Shown: positions 25,356-34,499, numbered from the stretch's first letter. The stretch is 64,000 bases of DNA from Catenulispora sp. EB89 (GCF_041261445.1 NZ_JBGCCU010000036.1:38706-102705), one strand, 5' to 3'. A program made the numbers and translations. Notes: generated by a model from the sequence alone, not told the origin.

Positions 25356-26341
25356 GGAGCGACCGATTTTGCGGCAACTACTGAGTTCTCGGCGTTGACC
25401 GACTTCTCGAAAGCCCAGAAGACCCGGCCCAGCCGGGCGCCGACGGTCTTGGAGTAGAACCGGGCCGGGCCGACCCAGCCGATCTCGGCGACCGTGATCC
25501 CGGCGTTGCGCTGGTCGGTCAGGCAGCGGCGCAGGAGCACGGCGCCGATGCCGTGGCCGCGGGCCGCCTCGGCGGTGCCCATCGGCCCGAACATGTCGGC
25601 GCGCTGCATGCCGTGTCCGGCGAAGCCGAGGAACGCTCCGTCGCGGACGGCCACGTGCAGCGTCGGCGGGCTCTTGCGCAGCGCCATCGCCGCCTCCCGG
25701 CCCCAGGTGCCGCCGAACTCCTCGTCGCACCAGGCGTGCAGGGCCCGCTCGTCCTCGGGCCGGCCGCGCCGCACCTCGATGCCGGCCTCGGTCAGGCGCT
25801 GCTCGTCCTTGTCGGTCGCGAGGTCCGCGGCGGCCAGGTCGACCAGCATGCTGTTGCAGTCCAGGAGGCGCTCGTAGCCGGCCGCCGCGGCCATGCAGAC
25901 GGCCGGCGTGTAGCGGATGTCGATGCCGGGCCACGCGAAGTGCGGCGGGTTGCCGCGGATGCGCAGGCGGGTCGCGCCGGCGGCGATGAGGCGGCGTTCC
26001 AGGTCGGCGAGCAGTGCGCGGCCATGGCCGTGCTCGCGGTGCTCGGGGGCGACGACGATGAGCTCGACGTGCCCGGTGGCCGGTAGCGCGTCCTGCGCCG
26101 GGCGCAGCGAGCCGAGGGCGAAGCCGATGATGCGGGTGCCGTCAGTCGCGTCCGTGCCTTCGGCGTCGTCAGCGGCGTCGGTGCGCTCCAGCACGATCCG
26201 GCAACCATCGGCGGCGGAGGACCACAACAGCTCTACGATCGCTTCGGCGTCGGAATCGTGGACCAGGCTGGTCTGGGCCAGGGCTCGCAGAGTCGGCAGG
26301 TCTTCCGGGACTGCTTCGCGCATCGCGACCCTCTTCGTCAT
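25352..26341 (-). CDS. tandem-domain GNAT acetyltransferase
   Basis: 329 residues with two GNAT folds. The first has 'ELIVVAPEHREHGHGRALLA' (acetyl-CoA loop), the second 'FGPMGTAEAARGHGIGAVLL'. Tandem GNATs of this type include mycothiol synthase relatives, but the acceptor cannot be inferred. It is the first gene of the minus-strand operon leading into NamZ and NagZ (ATGA overlap), so acetylation of a muropeptide or amino sugar is possible. That is inference from position only. Another start at 26323 would remove six residues. Confidence 0.82.
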   Translation of the reverse strand: MTKRVAMREAVPEDLPTLRALAQTSLVHDSDAEAIVELLWSSAADGCRIVLERTDAADDAEGTDATDGTRIIGFALGSLRPAQDALPATGHVELIVVAPEHREHGHGRALLADLERRLIAAGATRLRIRGNPPHFAWPGIDIRYTPAVCMAAAAGYERLLDCNSMLVDLAAADLATDKDEQRLTEAGIEVRRGRPEDERALHAWCDEEFGGTWGREAAMALRKSPPTLHVAVRDGAFLGFAGHGMQRADMFGPMGTAEAARGHGIGAVLLRRCLTDQRNAGITVAEIGWVGPARFYSKTVGARLGRVFWAFEKSVNAENSVVAAKSVAP

Positions 26342-26367
26342 TTGCTAACGTCTTCAGGCATGCTGAC

Positions 26368-26384
26368 GGTGGAAACCTACCACC
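26368..26384. promoter_or_regulatory. inverted repeat in the divergent GNAT-NamZ / serine hydrolase-MurR promoter
   Basis: GGTGG-N7-CCACC in the 68-base gap between the two divergent recycling operons. Its location makes it a candidate operator for the adjacent MurR regulator or another repressor. Only the symmetry is seen. Confidence 0.35.
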
Positions 26385-26409
26385 GGTGTCGCGCGGGAAG
26401 GAACTGATG

Positions 26410-27552
26410 ATGAGCACCGAGCCCGGCGAGATCGTCTCCGAGGCCGTCCGCGAGGGCGTGGTGCCCGGCGCGGTGCTGGCCTACGGCCGCGGGACCGGCG
26501 GCCCGGCCCGGGTCGCGGCGTTCGGCGCCGGCGTCGGGCCAAACACGGTCTACGACCTGGCGTCGCTGACGAAGGTGACGGCGACGCTGCCCTGCGTGCT
26601 GCGGCTGGCCGAGGCGGGGGAGGTCGGGCTGGACGATCCGGTGGCGAAGTACCTGCCGGCCTTCGGCGACGGCGCCGTCAAGGACCGCGTGACGCTCCGG
26701 CACCTGCTGACGCACTCCTCCGGGCTGCCCGCGGTCAGCGAGGTCTACCGGATGCCCGGGACCGCCGAGGAGCGGTTCGCGGCGGTGGTCGCCGAGCCGC
26801 TGGAGTCGCCGGTGGGGAGCGTCGTGAAGTACTCCGACCTGGGGTTCATCATGCTGGGGCGGATCGTGGCCGAGGTGGCGGGCCGGCCGCTGGACGAGGC
26901 GTTCGGCGAGCTGGTGGCCGGGCCGCTGGGGATGGCCTCGACCGGGTTCCGGCCTGTCGGTGAGACGTCGGATTTCGCCGCCACCGAGGCGAACTGGTTC
27001 GACGACCCGGAGCGCCAGGACCCGAAGGCGGGCGTCGTGCACGACGAGAACGCCGAGAGCTTCGGGGGCGTCGCGGGTCAGGCCGGTCTCTTCGGAACCG
27101 CCTCTGACCTCGCGAAATACCTGCGCGCCGGCTGGCTCGCCGACGACAGCCCGATCCTTGGCGCGGCCATCCGCGCCGAGGCGCTGCGGTGCCAGACCGA
27201 GGGGCTGGACGGTCGGCGCGGGCTTGGCTGGACGTTGCGGGGCGACTCGTACGACTTCATGTCGGACCAGTGGCCGTTGAGCGGGGCCGGGCACACCGGG
27301 TTCACCGGGACCAGCCTCGCGTTCGATCCGGTGTCCGGGATCTGGTGCGTGTTGCTGACCAACGCGGTGCTCTACGGCCGGGACAACCGGGCGCGGCAGC
27401 TGCGGCGCTCGCTGCACGGCGCGGTCGCCGCCGAGTTCGGGGTCGCGGCGGGCGTGCCCGTCCCGCCTGGTGACGTGCCCGAAGGCGGCTCCGGCGGCAG
27501 CCTCAACGCCGGTGCCGGCGACGCCGACGGTGGCTTTAGGATCACAACATGA
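26410..27552 (+). CDS. beta-lactamase-family serine hydrolase
   Basis: 380 residues of the class C beta-lactamase/DD-peptidase fold. Catalytic Ser-x-x-Lys is in 'YDLASLTKVTAT', Tyr in 'VKYSDLGF', and the third motif is 'HTGFTGTS'. Bacillus subtilis has a homologous serine hydrolase (YbbE/AmiE) between murP and nagZ in its MurNAc operon; the same gene company here suggests peptide or amide trimming of muropeptides. No signal peptide. ATG at 26410 is seven bases from AAGGA; ATG at 26407 is possible. The stop overlaps the MurR start (ATGA). About 30 C-terminal residues are Gly/Pro-rich. Confidence 0.85.
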   Translation: MSTEPGEIVSEAVREGVVPGAVLAYGRGTGGPARVAAFGAGVGPNTVYDLASLTKVTATLPCVLRLAEAGEVGLDDPVAKYLPAFGDGAVKDRVTLRHLLTHSSGLPAVSEVYRMPGTAEERFAAVVAEPLESPVGSVVKYSDLGFIMLGRIVAEVAGRPLDEAFGELVAGPLGMASTGFRPVGETSDFAATEANWFDDPERQDPKAGVVHDENAESFGGVAGQAGLFGTASDLAKYLRAGWLADDSPILGAAIRAEALRCQTEGLDGRRGLGWTLRGDSYDFMSDQWPLSGAGHTGFTGTSLAFDPVSGIWCVLLTNAVLYGRDNRARQLRRSLHGAVAAEFGVAAGVPVPPGDVPEGGSGGSLNAGAGDADGGFRITT

Positions 27553-28517
27553 GCACTGGCGCGAATCGGCCCTCCCGCGGCGCGCGCGGATCGGGCTCCG
27601 GCGGCGTGGCGACGGTCGCAGCCGCGGCTTCCCTGCTGGTCGGCGAGGCCGGGCCGCCGCCGACCGTGCTGGTGCGGATCAGGGCTCTGCTGCCGACGCT
27701 GCCGCCGTCGGAGCGGCGGGTCGCCGAGGCGGCGATCGCCGATCCGGCCGGCGTCGCGGCCAAGACGATCAGCGAGCTGGCCGCCGACTGCGACACCTCG
27801 GAGACCACGGTCATCCGCTTCTGCCGCGCGGTCGGCCTGAAGGGCTACCCGGAGCTGCGGATCGGCCTGGCCGCCGCGGCCGGCATCGAGGACGCCGCCG
27901 CCATGACGCACACCGCCGGCGGCGACATCGGGCCCGGCGACTCGCTGGCCGACGTGGTCACCAAGCTCGGCTACGCCGACGCGCGCGCGGTCGAGGACAC
28001 GGTCGCGCAGCTGGACCTGGAGGTGCTGGAGCGCGCGGTGGACGCAGTGGTGTCGGCCGGGGCGGTGGACGTGTACGGGATCGGGGCCAGCGCGCTGATC
28101 GCGCTGGACCTGCACCAGAAGCTGCACCGCATCGGGCACCGCGCGTTCGCCTGGCCGGACGCCGAGGCGGCGCTGACGTCGGCGGCGCTGCTGGGGCGCG
28201 GCGACGTCGCGATCGGGATCTCGCACACCGGGGCCACACCGGCGACGGTCACGGCGTTGGCCGAGGCGCACGACAACGGCGCGCGCACGATCGCGATCAC
28301 CAACTTCCCGCGCTCCCCGATCACGGACGTGGCGGACCTGGTGCTCACGACGGCGGTGCGGGAGACCACGTTCCGGTCGGGGGCCATGGCGAGCCGCATC
28401 GCGGCGCTGACGGTGGTGGACTGCCTGTTCGTCGGCGTGGCGCAGCGGAACTTCAGCCGGACGACGCGGGCTTTGGAGCGGACGCGGAGTGCGGTGCAGG
28501 GGGCTCGGGGGCGGTAG
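27549..28517 (+). CDS. murR: RpiR/MurR family transcriptional regulator
   Basis: 322 residues: N-terminal RpiR helix-turn-helix ('LPPSERRVAEAAIADPAGVA', then 'CDTSETTVIRFCRAVGLKGY') and a C-terminal SIS sugar-phosphate domain ('VYGIGASALIALDLHQKLHR', 'IGISHTGATPATV'). MurR of E. coli and Bacillus senses MurNAc-6-phosphate, the substrate of MurQ, and MurQ is encoded 3 kb away. Coupled to the serine hydrolase gene and divergent from the NamZ/NagZ operon. The effector is inferred from neighbours. Confidence 0.87.
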   Translation: MSTGANRPSRGARGSGSGGVATVAAAASLLVGEAGPPPTVLVRIRALLPTLPPSERRVAEAAIADPAGVAAKTISELAADCDTSETTVIRFCRAVGLKGYPELRIGLAAAAGIEDAAAMTHTAGGDIGPGDSLADVVTKLGYADARAVEDTVAQLDLEVLERAVDAVVSAGAVDVYGIGASALIALDLHQKLHRIGHRAFAWPDAEAALTSAALLGRGDVAIGISHTGATPATVTALAEAHDNGARTIAITNFPRSPITDVADLVLTTAVRETTFRSGAMASRIAALTVVDCLFVGVAQRNFSRTTRALERTRSAVQGARGR

Positions 28518-28748
28518 GGGGCCGGCTCGCCGTCGGTGGGGCTCGGGTTGCTGCCGACGGCCCCGGATGGCGGGCGGCGGCAGGCAGGCAGGTGGGCGGG
28601 GCCGATTGCGGTCGGCGGCGGGCGGGCGGATCGCGCGCGGGTCGGCGGCCGGTAATGGTCGCTGGCGGTTTGGCCTGTGATCGATACGATCCCTGTGAAC
28701 CATGCCGACGCCGGCGCCGCGCCACCGTCGGCGGGAGGGGCGGATTCG

Positions 28749-29690
28749 ATGGATGTCACTGTGCCGGGCTTCACCTCGGCGGACTCCACTTCGGTGGACT
28801 TCACCTTGAGGGGCCGGCTGGTCGGGCTCCGGGTACTGCGGGAGTCGGACCTGGACTCGCTGGTCGCGTGGTGGTCGGACCCGGCGACCTTGGCCCGGCA
28901 GACCAGCGGGCCGTTCGTCCCCAAGCCCGCCGCCGAGGTCGCGGCGACGTTCCAGGCCTGGTGCGCCAACATCGGCAGCGACGTCGGCCTGGCCGTGGTG
29001 GAACTGGCGAGCGGCGACCTGGTCGGACAGGTGGCACTGTTCGGCGCGACGGTGAAGGACCGCTGCGCCACCCTCGCCGTGATGATCGGCGCCCCGCACC
29101 AGGGCCGCGGCCTGGGCACGGACGCGGTCCGGACGATCGTGGACTACGGCTTCACGGAGCTGGGCCTGCACCGCATCGAGCTGAACGTCAACGGCGACAA
29201 CCCAGCAGCCATGGCGGCCTACCGCAAGGCCGGCTTCGTCGAGGAGGGCCGCCGCCGCGAAGCGATGTTCAGAGGCGGCCGCTGGCACGACGCCGTGCAC
29301 ATGGGGATGCTGGCCCGGGAGCACCAGGCGGCGCTGCGGGTGGAGGTGTTCGTGGCGGACCTGGACGCGTTCGTGGACTTCTACACGCGAGTGCTGGGCT
29401 TCACGCTGTCCGACGACCGCCGCGCGACGGACAGCCCTTACGCCGCCGTCGCGCTGGGCACGGCGCGCATCGGCGCGGTCCGCTCCTGGGGCGATCTGGA
29501 GCTGGCGGTGCGCAGCATCCCGTCGGGGGCGGAACTGGTGCTGGAGGTCGACGACGTCGAGACGGCGCACCGGCGCGCGCTGGAGAGCGAATGGCCGATC
29601 GCGGACGGGCTGACGGAGCAGCCTTGGGGGCTGCGGGACTTTCGGGTCTTCGATCCGGACGGGTACTACCTGCGGGTGACGAGCCGGTGA
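28749..29690 (+). CDS. GNAT acetyltransferase-VOC (glyoxalase) fusion protein
   Basis: 313 residues from ATG 28749, which has GGGAGGGG eight bases upstream; an in-frame GTG at 28677 would add 24 residues and lacks such a site. Residues about 15-185 are a RimJ/RimL-type GNAT with 'MIGAPHQGRGLGTDAVR' and 'ELNVNGDNPAAMAAYRKAGF'. Residues about 190-313 are a vicinal-oxygen-chelate domain ('EVFVADLDAFVDFYTRVLGF', 'DFRVFDPDGYYLRV'), like bleomycin-resistance or glyoxalase proteins. Such a pairing suggests resistance or modification of a small molecule. Substrate unknown. Confidence 0.85.
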   Translation: MDVTVPGFTSADSTSVDFTLRGRLVGLRVLRESDLDSLVAWWSDPATLARQTSGPFVPKPAAEVAATFQAWCANIGSDVGLAVVELASGDLVGQVALFGATVKDRCATLAVMIGAPHQGRGLGTDAVRTIVDYGFTELGLHRIELNVNGDNPAAMAAYRKAGFVEEGRRREAMFRGGRWHDAVHMGMLAREHQAALRVEVFVADLDAFVDFYTRVLGFTLSDDRRATDSPYAAVALGTARIGAVRSWGDLELAVRSIPSGAELVLEVDDVETAHRRALESEWPIADGLTEQPWGLRDFRVFDPDGYYLRVTSR

Positions 29691-29984
29691 GGGGCGGCCC
29701 CAGCTCGCGGATCGCCGGCGACTGCGCACCTCGGCCCGGGTGCCGGCGGCCCTAAGGATCACAGCGATCACGGCAAGGGGCTGTTGGGCCGAATCGGTGA
29801 TCACCTGCTCGGTCCCGTCGCGGTTTCGTTACCGATCTTGGTCGTGGTCGTTGGAGCCCGGGTGGCGGCCACGACGGACGGGCCCGCCTGCGCTCGGCGA
29901 CCGCGGGGCGTTCGATCGCGGTGTCGGGAACCGGGTGCGCCTCGGGCCCGCGGGTGCCCCACCGCCTGTCGAAGCGAGGGATCC

Positions 29985-31184
29985 ATGCAGATGTGCTTCG
30001 CTCCCAGCCAGTACGTGGCCGACAGCCTCATCGTGCGTGGCTTCGCAGCGCTCGTGGAGAAGCTCATCCAGAACGACTACTGCGCCCATGTCGGCGGGTG
30101 CTTCCCCTTCGACCCTCGCAAAGGCGGTCCGCAGACCGACTACTTCGACACGTTCCGCGGACCCCACGCGTGCAACGACTTCGCCGAATACCTCGCCCTG
30201 CACAACTCGAACGTGCAGGCGCCGACGGCCGCCGCGGAGTGTCTGGCCGTGAAGGGGCCCGGGGTTCAGAAGTTCGCCATCCCCGACATCGTCCGGCACA
30301 CCGCCTCCGGCCTTGGCGCGTTCTACGAGATCAAGCCCGCCTCGGATTCGGGACGCGCCAAGGGCAAGGAGAAGATCGAGGACTTCGACGACGTCATCGC
30401 CAGGTACCACCTTCCCTACGAGTCGGGGCTCGACTACCGGCCCGACGAGCACTTCACCATCTGGAACGGGGCATGGCAGGGGTATCCGGTCGAGATCTCC
30501 CTGCACTGGTGGCTGGAGACGGACGGTCTGATCCTTTACGAGCTCTGCTTCGACAGCGGGCTGAAGCAGTTCTCCGAGGTCGCCGTCGCGATGCTGGTGG
30601 AGGGGGCGATCGTCGCGGCGATGCTGACCGGGGTCGGGGAGCTGACCCCGGCGCTGGTCCTGAGGTACCTGATCCTGGCGAGCTCACCACTGCTGTCCCC
30701 GATCGGCCCGCCCGACGGCGTCCCGGCCGTCGACGACCAGCCCAGCCTGTTCTACATCGACCTGCTCACCGTCCAGCGGGAGGAGCGGCGGGGCCATCCC
30801 GTGAACGGCTTCTTCTACGTCGCCGTCGTCGCCGGCAGCGACCCGCCGGAGCTCTGGGACCCGGGCGACCCCCGGCCGTGGGTCTTCGACGCGGCCACCA
30901 TGGCGGCCATCGGCGACATCGCTCCCGACGGCCGCATCGACCCCGGCAGCGACGCCATCCACGCCCTGGAGACCGACCAGCTCCAGTACCTCGGGTCCGG
31001 CCTGACCACCGACGACCGGTTCACCGCGCTCACCGGCTGCTTCATCGGCGAGCAGCTCACCGCCGAGGACGGTGACACCGAGCCGATCAACGCCGAAGAC
31101 CTGGTCCCCAAGGCCATCACCGCGTACCTGAACTCGTTCCAGGCGGCGATGGAGTACTACCTCACCCACGAGGGCCAGTGGTGA
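29985..31184 (+). CDS. uncharacterised protein with a possible PD-(D/E)xK nuclease core
   Basis: 399 residues, not recognised as a named family. The N-terminal 80 residues contain several Cys and aromatic residues. At residues 100-117 'PDIV...FYEIK' places Pro-Asp 13 residues before Glu-x-Lys, the spacing of PD-(D/E)xK nucleases, and 'EIKPASDSG' with a following charged helix resembles that fold. A hydrophobic stretch 'VAVAMLVEGAIVAAMLTGVG' lies at about 198-217 and could be a membrane or buried helix. ATG at 29985 has GCGAGGG upstream. A 294-base gene-free gap precedes it. A toxin or effector role is possible but only inferred. Confidence 0.55.
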   Translation: MQMCFAPSQYVADSLIVRGFAALVEKLIQNDYCAHVGGCFPFDPRKGGPQTDYFDTFRGPHACNDFAEYLALHNSNVQAPTAAAECLAVKGPGVQKFAIPDIVRHTASGLGAFYEIKPASDSGRAKGKEKIEDFDDVIARYHLPYESGLDYRPDEHFTIWNGAWQGYPVEISLHWWLETDGLILYELCFDSGLKQFSEVAVAMLVEGAIVAAMLTGVGELTPALVLRYLILASSPLLSPIGPPDGVPAVDDQPSLFYIDLLTVQREERRGHPVNGFFYVAVVAGSDPPELWDPGDPRPWVFDAATMAAIGDIAPDGRIDPGSDAIHALETDQLQYLGSGLTTDDRFTALTGCFIGEQLTAEDGDTEPINAEDLVPKAITAYLNSFQAAMEYYLTHEGQW

Positions 31185-31410
31185 CGCCTGGCGCCAAAGA
31201 CGCCTGTGGGCACAGATCAACCGCCCTCCGCCCGACGTCAGCACACAAAGCAGGAGCGGCGGCTTGAGCGGCAGCCCCCGCGCAGGTCTCAGGTGGTGAC
31301 GTCTGGCTCCTAAAGACGCCTGTGGGCACAGATCAACCGCCCTCCGCCCGATGCCAGCACAAAAGGCAGGAGCGGCGGCTTGAGCGGCAGCCCCCGCGCA
31401 GGTCTCAGGT
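31180..31410. repeat. direct duplication of an approximately 115-bp segment
   Basis: Two copies in tandem, about 31180-31294 and 31296-31410, offset by 116 bases and differing at only a handful of positions. Each holds GACGCCTGTGGGCACAGATC (with a CTGTG-gg-CACAG stem) and a GC-rich block ending GGTCTCAGGT. The first copy begins at the stop codon of the plus-strand gene and the second ends inside the last two codons of murQ. It separates two convergent genes and may act as a duplicated bidirectional terminator. Confidence 0.85.
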
Positions 31411-32328
31411 CCGCGCGGAGGCCGCCAGCGCCGCCCGCACCTGCCCGCCGGCGGCGGCCAGGGCGCGGCGCGCATCGGTCGGCGCCAGGGCGCCGAGGAG
31501 GCTGACCAGGGCCGTCTTCAGTTCGCCGTCGGCGGCGGTGAGGGCGGTGGCGCAGGTCTGCTCCGGGAGGCCGGTGGCCTCCGTGAGGATGGTCAGGACG
31601 CGGCCGCGGAGCTTGGTGTTCGTGGGGGCCAGGTCGACCATCAGGTTCGAGTAGGTGTGGCCCAGGGCGATCATCGTGGCGGTGGACAGGCCGTTGAGGA
31701 TCAGCTTCTGGGCGGTGGCCGCCTTCAGCCGCGTCGACCCGGCGATGGCCTCCGGCCCGGTGTCGGCGCCGAGGTGCACGTCCGCCTCTGACGCGAGGGC
31801 CGCGTCCGGGTTCGCCGACACCAGTGCCGTGAACGCCCCCGCTGCCCGGGCCGCGCGCAGTGCGCCGCCGACGTACGGTGCGCGGCCGCTCGCCGTCAGT
31901 CCCACCACCACGTCGGCGGCGGTGACCTCCGCGGCGTCCGCTGCGCCGCCCTCCGCCGAGTCCTCGGCGCCCTCCACCGGGATGGTCAGGGCCTGGATGC
32001 CGCCGGCGATGTGCGCCACGACCACGCCGGGGGGCAGGCCGAAGGTGGGGATCAGTTCCGCGGCGTCCATCACCGCCACGCGGCCGGAGGTGCCGGCGCC
32101 GAAGTAGTGCACGCGGCCTCCGGCGCGCAGCCGGCGCACGGTCTCGTCCACCACCTCGGCCAGGGCCGGCAGGACCGCGGCGACCGCGGCCGGGACCCGG
32201 GCGTCCTCGGCGTTCAGCAGCCTGAGCACCTCCACCGTCGGCACGGCGTCGATGTCCGCGGTCGCCGGGTTGCGTTCCTCGGTCGGCGCGGCCACGCGCT
32301 CTGCGGTGGGCGGGGTGAGGGGGCTCAT
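31405..32328 (-). CDS. murQ: N-acetylmuramic acid 6-phosphate etherase
   Basis: Cleaves the lactyl ether of MurNAc-6-phosphate to give GlcNAc-6-phosphate and lactate. The 307 residues match MurQ throughout: 'ERNPATADIDAVPTVEVLRL' near the N-terminus, 'GGRVHYFGAGTSGRVAVMDA' and 'ELIPTFGLPP' (SIS fold and catalytic region), 'VVGLTASGRAPYV', 'GPEAIAGSTRLKAATAQKLI' and 'LGHTYSNLMVDL'. Length is normal. It is divergent from a peptide-type ABC importer operon that ends with anmK, and MurR lies 3 kb away, making a recycling regulon likely. Confidence 0.95.
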   Translation of the reverse strand: MSPLTPPTAERVAAPTEERNPATADIDAVPTVEVLRLLNAEDARVPAAVAAVLPALAEVVDETVRRLRAGGRVHYFGAGTSGRVAVMDAAELIPTFGLPPGVVVAHIAGGIQALTIPVEGAEDSAEGGAADAAEVTAADVVVGLTASGRAPYVGGALRAARAAGAFTALVSANPDAALASEADVHLGADTGPEAIAGSTRLKAATAQKLILNGLSTATMIALGHTYSNLMVDLAPTNTKLRGRVLTILTEATGLPEQTCATALTAADGELKTALVSLLGALAPTDARRALAAAGGQVRAALAASART

Positions 32329-32402
32329 GCGTGGCGTTTCCTCTCGGGGGCGGCCGGCGTCGGTGAAAGGGATCAGCGCGGGGTCGTCGTTGGCAAGTTA
32401 CG

Positions 32403-32417
32403 GAATGAAAGCGATTC
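32403..32417. promoter_or_regulatory. candidate operator between murQ and the ABC importer operon
   Basis: GAAT-N7-ATTC in the 237-base gap between the divergent murQ and substrate-binding-protein genes. The 7-base spacing is the same as in the repeat at 26368-26384 but the arms differ. It is a weak candidate for a MurR site. Confidence 0.25.
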
Positions 32418-32565
32418 GCGCAACTCATTGACGTAGCTCGTCGACCGGTCTTACGGTTCCACACACCGACCCGGCCTCGCCGTGTCCGCAAGTGCTCCGC
32501 GCACCTTCCGTACACCTTCCGCACCCCAGACCCGTCCCACCGACCCGAACGGAGATGTCAGGACC

Positions 32566-34416
32566 ATGTCCCGACCCAAACCACTGGTCGCGGCCATAGC
32601 CGTCGCGACGATAGCGGCCACCGCGCTGTCCGCGTGCTCCGGCTCCTCGGCGAAGAAATCCAACGGTGGGAGCGGCGGTGGCGGCACCGGCGGTGTCTTC
32701 ACCAGCATCGACGCCAACAACAAGATCACCGCCGGCGCGCCGATGAACCCCTTCAACGCCGCGCCCAACATGTTCCTCGGCTACAACCAGATGCAGCTGG
32801 GCTTCACCAAGAACGACCCGTCCGACCCCAACGCCCTGCTGCCCGGCCTGGCCGCCAGCTGGACCGCCTCCGACGCCGGCCTGACCATCCAGCTCCAGCC
32901 CGGCGCCAAGTGGTCCGACGGGACCCCGGTCACCGTCGCCGACATCAAGACCTCGCTCGCCATCGCTTACACGCAGGGCACCGCGGGCCCAGTGGCCAGC
33001 GCCGGCGGCACCGTCGTGGCCGGCAGCAACTTCGAGGTGTCCGATGTCAAGGACCTCGGCGGCGGCAAGATCGAGATCGACCAGCAGCCCGGCGTGAAGA
33101 ACCTGTACTTCCAGCGCCTGGTGCTCACCTCGACGATCGTGTCCGACAAGGTCTACGGCGGCCAGCTCCCGGCCGACATCTGGACCCAGATCGCCGCCGT
33201 CCAGGGCACCGACCAGGCCGCCGCCGGCGCCGCCGCCACCAAGCTGGCCGCCGAGGGCAAGACCATCGCCGCCTTCGCCCCGGCCAAGGACGTCTCGGCC
33301 GGCCCGTTCGTGGAGACCCGGGTCAACCCCGGCGAGGCGCTGCTGGACCGCAACCAGTACTTCTACGCCGCCAGCAAGATCTCGCCGAAGCAGGTCATCC
33401 TGCGCAGCTACTCCGGCAACCAGCAGATCTGGGGCTACATGAACGGCGGCGAGCTGGACTTCGCGCCGTACACCTCGATGCCCACCAACATCCTGAACCA
33501 GGTCCTGGGCGCCGGCTACACCCGCGTCGACGCCCCGAGCTACGTCAGCGCCTCGATCGCGTTCAATGAGAAGCAGGCCCCGTACAACCTCACCCCGGTC
33601 CGCCAGGCCCTGGCCTACGTCATCGACCGCGACGCGGTCACCAAGGTCGGCGAGCCGGTCGGCGGCATCGCCGCGCCGACCACCACCGGCCTGGTCGGCT
33701 CGCAGTCCGACTCGATCCTGTCCGGCGACCAGAAGGCCGCGCTGAACCCCTACAAGGTGGACACCGCCAAGGCCGCGTCCCTGCTGCAGGGCGCCGGCTT
33801 CACCAAGGACGGCTCCGGCAAGTGGCATCTGCCGAACGGCCAGCCGTGGACCATCACCCTGCAGACCGTCAACGGCTTCTCCGACTGGATCGCGGCCTCC
33901 ACGATCATCGCCAACGAGCTCACCCAGTTCGGCATCCCGACCACCGCGGCCATCACCGCCGACTTCGCCACCTACCAGAAGGAGATGGCCGCCGGTAAGT
34001 ACGCGGTCGGCTGGTGGCTGGTGGCCCTGGGCCCGCAGACCGACAAGGCCTACGCCCGCATCTACGGCTCCGCCGACGGCTACAGCGTCACCGGAGGCCA
34101 GGCCACGCACAACGACGCCGCGCCGACGAACTGGGAGCACACTCCGGCCACCTACACCGTCAACGGCCAGAGCATCGACCCCGGCCAGCTCGCCGCGCAG
34201 CTGTCGGTGACCCCGGTGTCCGGCCAGGCCCCGATCGTCGCACAGCTGGCCGCGGCCACCAACCAGGAACTGCCGATGATCCAGATCTGGAACTACACCC
34301 ACGTGGTGTTCACCCTGGACAAGCGGTTCACGAACTTCCCGAAGACCGGGCAGGACGCCCTGCTGGCCAACCCGCCCGGGGTGTGGATGATGCAGGGCTA
34401 CGTGCAGGGCAAGTAA
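32566..34416 (+). CDS. extracellular solute-binding lipoprotein, family 5 (dipeptide/oligopeptide type)
   Basis: 616 residues. The signal ends in the lipobox 'ATALSACSG', then a Gly/Ser-rich linker, then a family 5 binding protein ('LQPGAKWSDGTPVTVADIKT', 'RQALAYVIDRDAVTKVGEP', 'NGQPWTITLQTVNGFSDW'). It captures the substrate outside the cell for the two permeases and two ATPases encoded next. The operon ends with anmK and faces murQ, so anhydro-muropeptides or MurNAc-peptides are likely substrates; the sequence alone does not show this. ATG at 32566 follows GGAGA at a slightly long spacing. Confidence 0.9.
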   Translation: MSRPKPLVAAIAVATIAATALSACSGSSAKKSNGGSGGGGTGGVFTSIDANNKITAGAPMNPFNAAPNMFLGYNQMQLGFTKNDPSDPNALLPGLAASWTASDAGLTIQLQPGAKWSDGTPVTVADIKTSLAIAYTQGTAGPVASAGGTVVAGSNFEVSDVKDLGGGKIEIDQQPGVKNLYFQRLVLTSTIVSDKVYGGQLPADIWTQIAAVQGTDQAAAGAAATKLAAEGKTIAAFAPAKDVSAGPFVETRVNPGEALLDRNQYFYAASKISPKQVILRSYSGNQQIWGYMNGGELDFAPYTSMPTNILNQVLGAGYTRVDAPSYVSASIAFNEKQAPYNLTPVRQALAYVIDRDAVTKVGEPVGGIAAPTTTGLVGSQSDSILSGDQKAALNPYKVDTAKAASLLQGAGFTKDGSGKWHLPNGQPWTITLQTVNGFSDWIAASTIIANELTQFGIPTTAAITADFATYQKEMAAGKYAVGWWLVALGPQTDKAYARIYGSADGYSVTGGQATHNDAAPTNWEHTPATYTVNGQSIDPGQLAAQLSVTPVSGQAPIVAQLAAATNQELPMIQIWNYTHVVFTLDKRFTNFPKTGQDALLANPPGVWMMQGYVQGK

Positions 34417-34499
34417 GGGCCCTGGGATTAAAACAAGGGTTCTGAGAACAGGAACAGGGCCAGGACGATGACAGGACGCTCAAGAGGGAGGGGAGGAAG

